This document shows positions 21,477 through 27,197 of a stretch of DNA of 27,197 nucleotides, in pieces. Location: IMG/VR virus record IMGVR_UViG_3300049484_000199, positions 1 through 27,197 of that record; one strand, written 5' to 3'. This DNA comes from a virus. The notes beneath the pieces were generated by a model, which was not told the DNA's origin, made no database searches, and was given only the letters and a program-made list of their open reading frames with translations. The translations under genes and the position numbers were made by a program. Numbering within the stretch: position 1 is the first letter of the stretch; every line of letters starts with the position of its first letter.

Positions 21477-22463
21477 TTACCGCAGATTGTTAATGAATTC
21501 AATCAGTTGAGCTGGTGATATAGTACTCTGTGAAGAAATACGCTCAATGATTAAGAGTTTGTGTGTCAAGTTCAAACTGCGGGGAGCAGTAGGAACAGGC
21601 GTCTCCTGTACAGGAACAGGAGGAGGTATGCTTGTTGCGAGGGTAATCGAAAGATCCTCATCATAAAAATGAGTATCCGCTAACTTGAGAAATGCGTTGC
21701 AATAGAACTCACGAGTCCGGTCTGTTGTGAACCCTGGAGCAAGGTTTGCCTCAATAAACCACACAGGCAGTTCTCCAGAACCGTTTTGTACGATGAAATC
21801 CACTGCTGCGAAGTCGTAACCAAGTGTTTGTATTGCCTTTTTTGCATACTGCTTGGCTCTCTTGAACACGCCTGTATTGCTTTCGTTCATCTCTATGTTG
21901 CTAAAAGATCCACCCTGATGGTGGTTCCAGGTAAGCTGGGCCTCTCCATCTGGGTGTGTGCGCTTGGACACAAGCCACTCCTCAACGGGGAGCCACTTCA
22001 CCCCATGCACACGCAACTCGTACCTGCGGTTGGTGATGCGCTTTTGCAAGTATTGTCGGGATGTTACCGCTTGTCCTGTGTATGGTACAATGCCACGTCC
22101 ACCAAACGAAAGCAACGGTTTAACGATAAATCCAGGTAATTCTGCATTTGAGGTGATTCTGCTTGCCCTACACTCAGGAACAGGCACACCCACTGCTCTA
22201 ACCTGCTCACAACATTGCAATTTATTGCCAAAAATGCTGTTGTTCAACGTAATTTCCCTACGATCCGTTCTCCATGTATTTGCTCTAACTGCCCAATCGA
22301 GTTGTTTCTCCCCAGTCAACCCATAATTCACAATAATATCACGAGTTTGCGCAAACCTTGGCCTGTCGTTTAGCAGCAGGGAGTCCACCCCATGTTGTTT
22401 AAGGTGTTTGTGTATCTCTTTGTAGTACGTACCCCTGCCTATCCACCCGATTTTCTTATTCAT
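21477..22463 (-). CDS. ATP-grasp ligase-like protein
   Basis: The product has 328 residues. The ATP-grasp elements are IVKPLLSFGGRGI (113-125), YELRVHG (148-154), the acidic DFAAVDF (217-223) and the metal-binding FIEANLAPG (236-244). This is the RimK-like organisation: it activates a carboxylate as acyl phosphate and couples it to an amine. The C-terminus (about 285-328) is Pro-rich then helical. The gene ends 11 bases before the amidoligase start. Together with the amidotransferase they form a likely peptide-bond-forming set. Confidence 0.85.
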   Translation of the reverse strand: MNKKIGWIGRGTYYKEIHKHLKQHGVDSLLLNDRPRFAQTRDIIVNYGLTGEKQLDWAVRANTWRTDRREITLNNSIFGNKLQCCEQVRAVGVPVPECRASRITSNAELPGFIVKPLLSFGGRGIVPYTGQAVTSRQYLQKRITNRRYELRVHGVKWLPVEEWLVSKRTHPDGEAQLTWNHHQGGSFSNIEMNESNTGVFKRAKQYAKKAIQTLGYDFAAVDFIVQNGSGELPVWFIEANLAPGFTTDRTREFYCNAFLKLADTHFYDEDLSITLATSIPPPVPVQETPVPTAPRSLNLTHKLLIIERISSQSTISPAQLIEFINNLR

Positions 22464-22704
22464 TCTCTTCTCCCAGGTTAAAGGTTACACTTCCATCTTC
22501 ATCTGACAAATCAAACCCCTCAGCCTCATTACCGCTTCCCCCTCTACCTACTCCCCCTATCATTCTCAAGCGAGACCACCGGTTGTGTCTATCAGTGGGA
22601 TCAAATGATGTGAGGTTCATACCATCAGCATGATCTCCATTGTTCTTTACACAATGGCATAACCCCCTGGAACCCAGTGATATAAATACATATCTCTTAT
22701 TCAT
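22456..22704 (-). CDS. Hypothetical protein (82 aa)
   Basis: The product has 82 residues, Gly/Asn/Asp-rich with an acidic tail. It contains a strand-like start (YVFISLG) and no recognised motif. It overlaps the ATP-grasp start by eight bases, so it is co-translated with the amide-ligase genes and could be a substrate peptide, but this is only a suggestion. Confidence 0.6.
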   Translation of the reverse strand: MNKRYVFISLGSRGLCHCVKNNGDHADGMNLTSFDPTDRHNRWSRLRMIGGVGRGGSGNEAEGFDLSDEDGSVTFNLGEENE

Positions 22705-22939
22705 GGATACCCTCTTTCACGTATAGGGGGGCATGGTTCCCCTCACTTAACGGAGTCCATACTTGTTTATCCACACTCGACTGGAATCTTAAACAAAATC
22801 TCAATCTCATTTCTACATCTGGTTTAAACACGACCAGATGACCACCCGAAAAATACCCCCCATCTCGTTTTACAGACATGAGAAACACCTTCTGTCGGTC
22901 AAAACTGCTCGATCTTTTCCATCCTATACGGTGCATCAT
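22697..22939 (-). CDS. Hypothetical protein (80 aa)
   Basis: The product has 80 residues, with an N-terminal basic stretch and strands (GHLVVFKP, RLRFCLRF). A GGGGAG ribosome site precedes the paired ATGs. Its stop overlaps the next gene by eight bases. No function is recognised. Confidence 0.6.
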   Translation of the reverse strand: MMHRIGWKRSSSFDRQKVFLMSVKRDGGYFSGGHLVVFKPDVEMRLRFCLRFQSSVDKQVWTPLSEGNHAPLYVKEGIHE

Positions 22940-22942
22940 TGT

Positions 22943-23002
22943 CTATTTTCTCCCCTTATGGGGTTTTAACGTGGTTTTAGCGTCAAAATTCAACGATCTC
23001 AT
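22943..23002 (-). CDS. Putative 19-codon basic peptide
   Basis: A short frame with an AGGGGG site encodes MRSLNFDAKTTLKPHKGRK. It fills the gap between two small genes. Support is only the ribosome site and position. Confidence 0.3.
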   Translation of the reverse strand: MRSLNFDAKTTLKPHKGRK

Positions 23003-23014
23003 GTTACCCCCTAC

Positions 23015-23287
23015 CTACCCTATACATTCAGGGGAGATAATTGCTGCAGCCTCTGCTGGAGGGGGTATAACTGGCATAGATTTTGATTTTACAGTGCGTC
23101 TCGTGTGCGATTTCCCATCCCTAAACGGAAAACAGGGGCAAGAGACGATATGACAGGTTCGAACTTCAACAATTGAACCACCCGCGCAATCAAGGCAATT
23201 GAACCTAATTGCTCGTGACGGAGACAGATCTCTCGTCTCCCACACCTCTTTACCGTTGAATAAATATCTAAATGTGTGTTTTACCAT
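23015..23287 (-). CDS. Small Cys-cluster phage protein (90 aa)
   Basis: The product has 90 residues. The central region carries CxxC (C31/C34), then C45, C50 and C52 followed by PFRDGK, a pattern of a small phage zinc-binding family (CxxC...C....CPxxPFRxGK). The C-terminus is Pro-rich. A protein or nucleic-acid binding role is likely; the exact role is unknown. Confidence 0.65.
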   Translation of the reverse strand: MVKHTFRYLFNGKEVWETRDLSPSRAIRFNCLDCAGGSIVEVRTCHIVSCPCFPFRDGKSHTRRTVKSKSMPVIPPPAEAAAIISPECIG

Positions 23288-23288
23288 G

Positions 23289-23549
23289 TTAGTCCTCCAC
23301 TAAATAGAATTCCCCGAGGTGATACCACGTCTTGCCTGTATCACGTCGTCTGATTTTACCGTCCAACGCTTTAAACCCAGGTTCAGGCACAAGGTAAAAC
23401 TCCACCCCTGCCTCGTCCCTGCAGCACAACCACCCATCTTTTGACCCGTAAATGGATATTTTACCATGCGGATCTGTTACGGGGAGCAGGGTGTCCTGCT
23501 CTGGTTGCACCAGAAACGTGTTGTTCTCTGCGGCTTTGTCGTAATGCAT
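23289..23549 (-). CDS. Hypothetical protein (86 aa)
   Basis: The product has 86 residues, beta-rich by appearance (GKISIYG, GWLCCRD, VEFYLVPEPG, WYHLGEFYLVED). The start has a GTGAGG site. It lies between a Cys-cluster gene and another strand-rich protein. No family is recognised. Confidence 0.6.
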   Translation of the reverse strand: MHYDKAAENNTFLVQPEQDTLLPVTDPHGKISIYGSKDGWLCCRDEAGVEFYLVPEPGFKALDGKIRRRDTGKTWYHLGEFYLVED

Positions 23550-23553
23550 GATT

Positions 23554-23910
23554 TTACCTCACCACTACAATGCGCCCCTCGGCGTCCATCGCCACAAACG
23601 ACAGGGCTGTACGGTTCAACCCCTTGATAATGTAGAATATTCCCCCGTCTATTACCCAAATGCACCCGTCTGGGATAAACGTGCCGTTCTCCTTCACACA
23701 AAATAGACCGATACAATCTTCGTACCCACCCTCTTCCAACTCTGTCTTGGGCTTGTGCAGGTTCTGGTTTGGGCAAACCGTGTCTTTCAAGGCTTGCCAG
23801 TTGCTTGTCGTGACTGGAATGAGCTGCAGATACACCCCTTCATGCAGCAGCACTCGCTCTGAGCAGTCAAATATGACGTGCTCAATCTTTTCCCCATTAA
23901 CTACTGGCAT
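23554..23910 (-). CDS. Hypothetical protein (118 aa)
   Basis: The product has 118 residues. It is strand-rich with a GCIWVIDGGIFYIIKG segment (about 82-97) and three or more Cys. A CTGAGGAGA site precedes the ATG, and the gene ends four bases before the next start. No motif is recognised. Confidence 0.6.
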   Translation of the reverse strand: MPVVNGEKIEHVIFDCSERVLLHEGVYLQLIPVTTSNWQALKDTVCPNQNLHKPKTELEEGGYEDCIGLFCVKENGTFIPDGCIWVIDGGIFYIIKGLNRTALSFVAMDAEGRIVVVR

Positions 23911-23921
23911 CTTTTGTCTCC

Positions 23922-24011
23922 TCAGTTTGAAAGTAGTGTTAGCATCACGTAGAACATGAACGATACAATCACGATAGTTTCAATCAACTCAATCATTGTT
24001 TCCCTTTGCAT
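23922..24011 (-). CDS. Small single-span membrane peptide (29 aa)
   Basis: A 29-codon frame with a GGAGA site. The product is MQRETMIEL followed by a hydrophobic segment (TIVIVSFMFYVMLTLL), so it is likely a single-pass membrane peptide. The spacing to both neighbours is tight. The function is unknown. Confidence 0.5.
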   Translation of the reverse strand: MQRETMIELIETIVIVSFMFYVMLTLLSN

Positions 24012-24019
24012 CTTGTCTC

Positions 24020-24193
24020 CTAAATCCCTGGAATGTATGGTAATCTTGGTTGGCATCCCGTGAAGAGGAGGCACAACAGCACGCCCATAGCCATCCCTGT
24101 GAGGGCAAATATGCCGTACACCACAAGAGTAGCCGCCCTATTCGCGTCGTACCATCTCCTTCCCTCTGCCCATTTGTTGCGTCTCTCGTTCAT
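24020..24193 (-). CDS. Small membrane protein with lipobox-like segment
   Basis: A 57-codon frame preceded by GGGAGG at seven bases. The basic, Arg-rich N-terminus (about 20 residues) is followed by a long hydrophobic span ending LLFTGC, which resembles a lipoprotein cleavage box, then a Pro-rich tail. The long positively charged lead is unusual for a signal peptide, so a plain membrane anchor is equally likely. It is coupled to the upstream gene by a four-base overlap. Confidence 0.55.
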   Translation of the reverse strand: MNERRNKWAEGRRWYDANRAATLVVYGIFALTGMAMGVLLCLLFTGCQPRLPYIPGI

Positions 24194-24426
24194 CCCTCTT
24201 CCCTCCCTTCGTTTATGAAGTATGGAAAACCATCTTCCCCATTCTTATAACGCACCACTAAACCAAACACCTCGTCCACGCCTGAAAATAAAGAGATCAC
24301 AACCTTGAAACCTTCCTCGAAATTTTTTAAGAAGATGCTATGTATCACATTTCTACGATCTGCAAACCTCACATTTAACTCATAATATTCATCGTAACCC
24401 TCGAATGATAATCTAACGATCCTCAT
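24190..24426 (-). CDS. Hypothetical protein (78 aa)
   Basis: ATG 24426 has an excellent GAGGAGG site and gives 78 residues; the longer open frame lies inside the upstream gene. The product has a strand, a charged loop and a helix (LKNFEEGFKVVISLFSGV). It resembles the first half of the neighbouring upstream protein in pattern, which suggests a duplicated fold. Confidence 0.65.
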   Translation of the reverse strand: MRIVRLSFEGYDEYYELNVRFADRRNVIHSIFLKNFEEGFKVVISLFSGVDEVFGLVVRYKNGEDGFPYFINEGREEG

Positions 24427-24790
24427 TGCTATCCTCCTCATAATCCTCTTGCTCATACTCATCCTCATCATGTCCCTCATGCGGGAACAGCCTGTCTTCT
24501 CGCTCAAATGAATCAAACGCTCGGAAAGGCTCATTATCCTCGTATGCTACACATGGGTACGAGGACATATTCTGGTCTCCTCTGGTTATCTGTCTTATGC
24601 CAATTACATTTGCTGTGTGAGCAAACAGGGTGGATATGAGCAGATACACTTCGTTCAAATCCCCCCTGTCGATTATCTCGAATAGGCACTGCTCATCCAC
24701 ATCTGTGTTCTTGAAAACAAGGGGGATGACAAACTCATCATCATCTGAGCCATACCTGTCCTCAAGGGAAACAAGAATAGTCTTAGACAT
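24413..24790 (-). CDS. Hypothetical acidic protein (125 aa)
   Basis: The product has 125 residues. The N-terminal 65 residues have a strand-loop-helix pattern (ILVSLEDRYG, FVIPLVFKN, VYLLISTLFAHTANV) similar to the downstream gene. The last 35 residues are extremely acidic (Glu/Asp runs). An acidic tail suggests protein binding or DNA mimicry, but no family is recognised. It overlaps neighbours by 8-14 bases. Confidence 0.65.
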   Translation of the reverse strand: MSKTILVSLEDRYGSDDDEFVIPLVFKNTDVDEQCLFEIIDRGDLNEVYLLISTLFAHTANVIGIRQITRGDQNMSSYPCVAYEDNEPFRAFDSFEREDRLFPHEGHDEDEYEQEDYEEDSNEDR

Positions 24791-24968
24791 AGAAATTTAT
24801 CCCATCCTCTCCCGTGAAATGCCACGTGCATGTGAAAGTTTCCCCGCATCTCAAGCTGTGACACCTGCTGCATAGGTAAATCTCCACTTCCACTTCCACA
24901 CTTTCCTCTGGATAAATACAATCCAGACAATCTACACAAACTACGTAGAATTTCTCATGTTCGCTCAT
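24783..24968 (-). CDS. Small zinc-ribbon protein (61 aa)
   Basis: The product has 61 residues with CxxCxxC at C11/C14/C17 and CxxC at C33/C36, plus C41 and C47. A Glu/Val strand separates the pairs. This is a zinc-ribbon pattern. It is linked by an ATGA junction to the gene upstream. Confidence 0.6.
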   Translation of the reverse strand: MSEHEKFYVVCVDCLDCIYPEESVEVEVEIYLCSRCHSLRCGETFTCTWHFTGEDGINFYV

Positions 24969-25150
24969 GGCTCGTTCTCCGTTTCCACCCTTCCTTCAGA
25001 GTTTACCATCATCCCAGAACTGCTGCTTACATGTTCTATGAAACACATTATGAGATCCCATGATCGCATAACTACAAATGTCCACCCCTCACCTGATAGA
25101 TGGATTGAATCTCTCGGTTTTGATAGTCTTATAGGGAATAACATACTCAT
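24965..25150 (-). CDS. Hypothetical protein (61 aa)
   Basis: The product has 61 residues. Both ends overlap neighbours by ATGA junctions, which supports it as a real gene. It has a short aromatic strand region (GEGWTFVVMRSWDLIMCFIE) and a polar tail. No function is recognised. Confidence 0.6.
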   Translation of the reverse strand: MSMLFPIRLSKPRDSIHLSGEGWTFVVMRSWDLIMCFIEHVSSSSGMMVNSEGRVETENEP

Positions 25151-26016
25151 GACAGCCCCTCTTGCTTCTTATCTTCCCTGATTTGTGCGATTATTTCCTC
25201 ATGCGATCTGCCCACCACAACTGTGGGCTTGATGTACCTGCGCCATGCGCCCCCATCATCGCTTGTCCACGTGCCGCACATACCTCGTGCATCTGCTGTT
25301 ACCTTACGAGCGTCCGCTATGTTCTGTTTATCCCGCTCCCGTACCCGTCCTATAACTTCCATAACTGCTATCTTTTCAGCAGGTTTGCGTTCCATACCAC
25401 GATCTTCCATGATCTTTTCCACCAGCTTGTTAGGCACGTATTCATAGAATGTGGGTGAACGTGACTCCAGCTTGCAAGCGTCCTGCAACCCCATTAGCGT
25501 GCGCCTGTAGGCGTATGTCCTGTGCTGCAACTCATCCCATCGCTTGTCCTGCTTCCTCTCCAGCATGGTATCAGGACTGTACTCTTGCACCCATCCTCTT
25601 GCAGGCATTTCCCCCATGATTACAACAGGTTGCCTCTCTTCCAGCATCGCCTCTCGCGGCAAGGCGTAGCTCAAGATACCCTCTCGTGTGTGCCTGTACC
25701 ATGCGATTTCCCCATGCCTAAACAAGCGGATCATGGCTCGGTGCACCTTGCCCCATCTCAAGCGCACCACACGCTCAGGGTGCGGGGTCCAAACTGTAAC
25801 CTCGTGTATCTTCTGGACTTTCTTCACTTGTTCTGCATCCCCCACTACTGGAAAATAGTACATCCCACGCTTTGTCATCTTCTGCGTGGTGTAATATCCA
25901 GCAAGGGTGGGGTTGTCCCTCGCTGTTTCGTCTGATACAATCTTCCAATCCCCTTGTGGATCGTACCCTGATACAAGCGGGGTGTACTGATACCACCACT
26001 TCCAATCTCTTGCCAT
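25147..26016 (-). CDS. Hypothetical protein (289 aa)
   Basis: ATG 26016 follows AAGGGAG and gives 289 residues. It is Trp/Arg/Lys-rich throughout (ARDWKWWYQY at the start) with alternating basic strands and helices; a helical, charged region lies near residues 195-245. It is the largest gene of the right-hand early block and shows no known motif. A DNA- or RNA-binding role is possible from its basic charge. The stop overlaps the next gene by ATGA. Confidence 0.7.
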   Translation of the reverse strand: MARDWKWWYQYTPLVSGYDPQGDWKIVSDETARDNPTLAGYYTTQKMTKRGMYYFPVVGDAEQVKKVQKIHEVTVWTPHPERVVRLRWGKVHRAMIRLFRHGEIAWYRHTREGILSYALPREAMLEERQPVVIMGEMPARGWVQEYSPDTMLERKQDKRWDELQHRTYAYRRTLMGLQDACKLESRSPTFYEYVPNKLVEKIMEDRGMERKPAEKIAVMEVIGRVRERDKQNIADARKVTADARGMCGTWTSDDGGAWRRYIKPTVVVGRSHEEIIAQIREDKKQEGLS

Positions 26017-26049
26017 AATGTCTCCCTTCCGCACTTTAAAAGCACGTGT

Positions 26050-26077
26050 AGGGGATGGAACCGTAGCTCCATCCCCT
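26050..26077 (-). terminator. Strong hairpin between early genes
   Basis: AGGGGATGGA and TCCATCCCCT form a perfect ten-pair stem with an eight-base loop, in the gap between the 59-residue gene and the 289-residue gene. No T run follows on either strand, so it may be a processing or stalling element rather than a simple terminator. Confidence 0.45.
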
Positions 26078-26087
26078 CAACTTGCCT

Positions 26088-26267
26088 TTAGGCTTGCGTG
26101 TTTTCGTCGATAAACACTTCAGGCTCGTATCTAACCCATGCCTTTTTCATCTGGGTTGACGCTGCGTGGCGTGTGCTGTAGGCTTCCGCCTTGCGGATAA
26201 TGGCCCACGCCTTGTCCAGCTTGCTATCAATCCTCTTGCTCCATCCCGTATTCTTGCGCTTTGACAT
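26088..26267 (-). CDS. Small basic protein (59 aa)
   Basis: A 59-codon frame with an AAGGACG site. The product is Lys/Arg/Trp-rich and helical in the middle (KLDKAWAIIRKAEAYSTRHA), with an acidic end. It lies just upstream of the strong hairpin. It could bind nucleic acid; no family is recognised. Confidence 0.55.
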   Translation of the reverse strand: MSKRKNTGWSKRIDSKLDKAWAIIRKAEAYSTRHAASTQMKKAWVRYEPEVFIDENTQA

Positions 26268-26280
26268 GGTTCACGTCCTT

Positions 26281-26454
26281 TCATGCTTCGCTAATGGTTG
26301 CCTCAATAGCCTTGAGGTCGGCATGCATACTGTCGAGCAACAGCTTGGCTATGCGTTGTTGCTCCATGCTCGTGGCTTGCATGATAGCCTGTTGATAGTA
26401 GTCCAGCAGCTCCCGCATCTGTTGCCGCATCTTGAGATGATGATTGAGTGTCAT
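26281..26454 (-). CDS. Small helical protein (57 aa)
   Basis: The frame starts with a TGAGGTG site and encodes 57 residues, mostly Gln/Leu/Ala/Glu helix (about residues 6-55) suitable for a coiled coil. A + strand frame and another - strand frame overlap it but have no ribosome site. The function is unknown. Confidence 0.55.
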   Translation of the reverse strand: MTLNHHLKMRQQMRELLDYYQQAIMQATSMEQQRIAKLLLDSMHADLKAIEATISEA

Positions 26455-26457
26455 GTG

Positions 26458-26604
26458 TCACCTCACAATGTGCGATATGCCCCAAGCCCATGCTTCCACA
26501 TCGGCTTGGAGCGTCCAGAAAAACCCCGCCTTGTACGCATGATACAGGTGCAAGAGGATATATCCTGCCCCTGTTATCATAATCGTGTTAATCAGCTTAT
26601 TCAT
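26458..26604 (-). CDS. Small membrane peptide (48 aa)
   Basis: A GAGGAG site precedes ATG 26604. The product is MNKLINT followed by a hydrophobic, glycine-bearing span (IMITGAGYILLHLY), then aromatic residues, so it is probably a one-span membrane peptide. It is three bases upstream of the next start. Confidence 0.55.
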   Translation of the reverse strand: MNKLINTIMITGAGYILLHLYHAYKAGFFWTLQADVEAWAWGISHIVR

Positions 26605-26646
26605 AACCTTTTCTCCTCTATCTACTTAACACACCGAAACAGTAAA

Positions 26647-26668
26647 GCGGATACGTTGCCGTATCCGC
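26647..26668 (-). terminator. GNRA-loop hairpin, probable attenuator/terminator
   Basis: GCGGATACG and CGTATCCGC form a perfect nine-pair stem. On the transcribed (-) strand the loop is GCAA, a stable GNRA tetraloop, followed by TTTACTGTTT. It lies just after the stop of the first right-hand gene (26692-27099) and before the 48-residue peptide. The U run is broken, so partial termination or RNA protection is likely. Confidence 0.6.
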
Positions 26669-26691
26669 CTTGCTTTGCCGATGTGTGCCTG

Positions 26692-27099
26692 TTAGCGGAT
26701 GAACAGGGAGGCGTAACTGGGCTTTGCCGTACCCTTCGGGCCTTTGACCTTCGGTGCGCACGCAACCTCAAAGGCGGCTACGTTCTTGACCATCGCTTCG
26801 ACCAGCTTGGTGGACTGGGCAGAGGTCATGTGGGCAAGGGAAGCGCGGGCTGTGGCCTGCTCAAGGGCTGCAATTGCCTTCGCAGCCGACTTGCACACGT
26901 TGATAATGCTGTTCTGTGCGCGAAGCGCGTCCTTCTCAGCCTTGTCGAGAGTCTCTGTGAGGAAGTACTCTCCAGTCAGGTTGTCCTTGAGGACAGCCGA
27001 TCCGGGTATGGCGGTGCCGGTACAGGCTGCCGTGGTGTAATACTGTGTAACGTCCTTGCCCTCTACCGTGCTCGTCTTGGGGTACACTTTGTTTTTCAT
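26692..27099 (-). CDS. Hypothetical Ala/Lys-rich protein (135 aa)
   Basis: ATG 27099 is eight bases after GGAG (an ATG six bases earlier is too close). The 135-residue product has a strand-rich first third (VTQYYTTAAC, GEYFLTET) and an Ala-rich helical region (about 65-115) with a Lys/Pro-rich end. It is the first gene after the edge promoter and is followed by a stable hairpin, which is often the place of an abundantly made early protein. The coding region is clearly GC-richer than the left of the window. No family is recognised. Confidence 0.7.
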   Translation of the reverse strand: MKNKVYPKTSTVEGKDVTQYYTTAACTGTAIPGSAVLKDNLTGEYFLTETLDKAEKDALRAQNSIINVCKSAAKAIAALEQATARASLAHMTSAQSTKLVEAMVKNVAAFEVACAPKVKGPKGTAKPSYASLFIR

Positions 27100-27122
27100 G
27101 CTCATACTCCAGTGTGGGTTAT

Positions 27123-27197
27123 AGAACAGAAGCTGTTCTCACCTACCTATCACACAAACCCAGAAATTAAGCATCCTTTCGTGTAGCTACATTATAG
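27123..27197 (-). promoter_or_regulatory. Promoter -10 box and leader hairpin
   Basis: On the leftward strand a consensus TATAAT lies at 27191-27196, with any -35 element outside the window. A leader of roughly 85 bases follows. It contains AGAACAG-AAG-CTGTTCT (27123-27139), a perfect seven-pair inverted repeat that could be an operator or leader hairpin. No gene is seen between 27100 and 27197. Confidence 0.45.

Noticed and set aside
26303-26491. A 62-codon - strand frame
   Set aside because: It overlaps, in another frame, the 57-residue helical gene that has a TGAGGTG ribosome site and tight spacing to its neighbours.
26191-27186. A 331-codon open frame on the + strand
   Set aside because: It runs opposite to four small leftward genes with good ribosome sites, has no proper ribosome site itself and shows no motif; it is most likely a chance frame in GC-richer DNA.
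1-27197. tRNA genes, CRISPR arrays, insertion sequences or an integrase
   Set aside because: None was seen by reading both strands: no regularly spaced repeats, no transposase or integrase motifs, and no convincing cloverleaf. A dedicated tRNA and repeat search was not possible here.

Overview
The window looks like the early/replication half of a tailed double-stranded DNA phage (or a prophage of one) that infects a Gram-negative host. No tRNA, rRNA, integrase, insertion sequence or CRISPR array was seen. Genes are small and tightly packed, with ATGA/TAATG stop-start overlaps and strong Shine-Dalgarno sequences. They form two convergent blocks. The phage assignment rests on a T7-type DNA replication set, a T4-type lysozyme and a holin-like peptide. 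The Gram-negative host is inferred mainly from a PEP-CTERM protein, because the exosortase systems that process such tails occur in Gram-negative bacteria.

Positions 1-3261, + strand. This block holds the 3' end of an unrecognised, possibly virion-associated protein, a membrane/coiled-coil protein, small unknown peptides, a holin-like peptide, a probable phospholipase A2-like protein and a 368-residue protein with an HExxH motif. It ends at a hairpin near 3281-3316 that can serve as a terminator in both directions.

Positions 3326-27099, - strand (read from right to left). A -10 box at the extreme right edge precedes a set of small unknown early genes (27099 down to about 22456). Next comes a striking trio: an ATP-grasp ligase (21477-22463), an amidoligase with a zinc-ribbon-rich N-terminus (19822-21465) and a class II glutamine amidotransferase (18565-19818). 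The replication core follows: TOPRIM primase, DnaB/RecA-fold helicase, family A DNA polymerase, a sigma-factor-like protein and a metallophosphoesterase. After that come a possible ssDNA-binding protein, a PEP-CTERM surface protein, a second metallophosphoesterase, a PD-(D/E)XK nuclease, an acyl carrier protein, two Cys-rich proteins, a T7 endonuclease I-like resolvase and a class II (B12-dependent) ribonucleotide reductase. The block closes with a GH24 lysozyme and several small membrane or exported peptides that may act in lysis.

In working terms, reductase, polymerase, helicase, primase, nuclease and resolvase supply and process phage DNA. The lysozyme, holin-like and spanin-like products would open the host. 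The amidoligase trio, the acyl carrier protein and the PEP-CTERM protein are accessory functions aimed at small-molecule/peptide chemistry and the host envelope; they are the most unusual content. Base composition also drifts: the left end is AT-rich (17 G/C in bases 121-180) and the right end GC-rich (37 G/C in bases 26701-26760).
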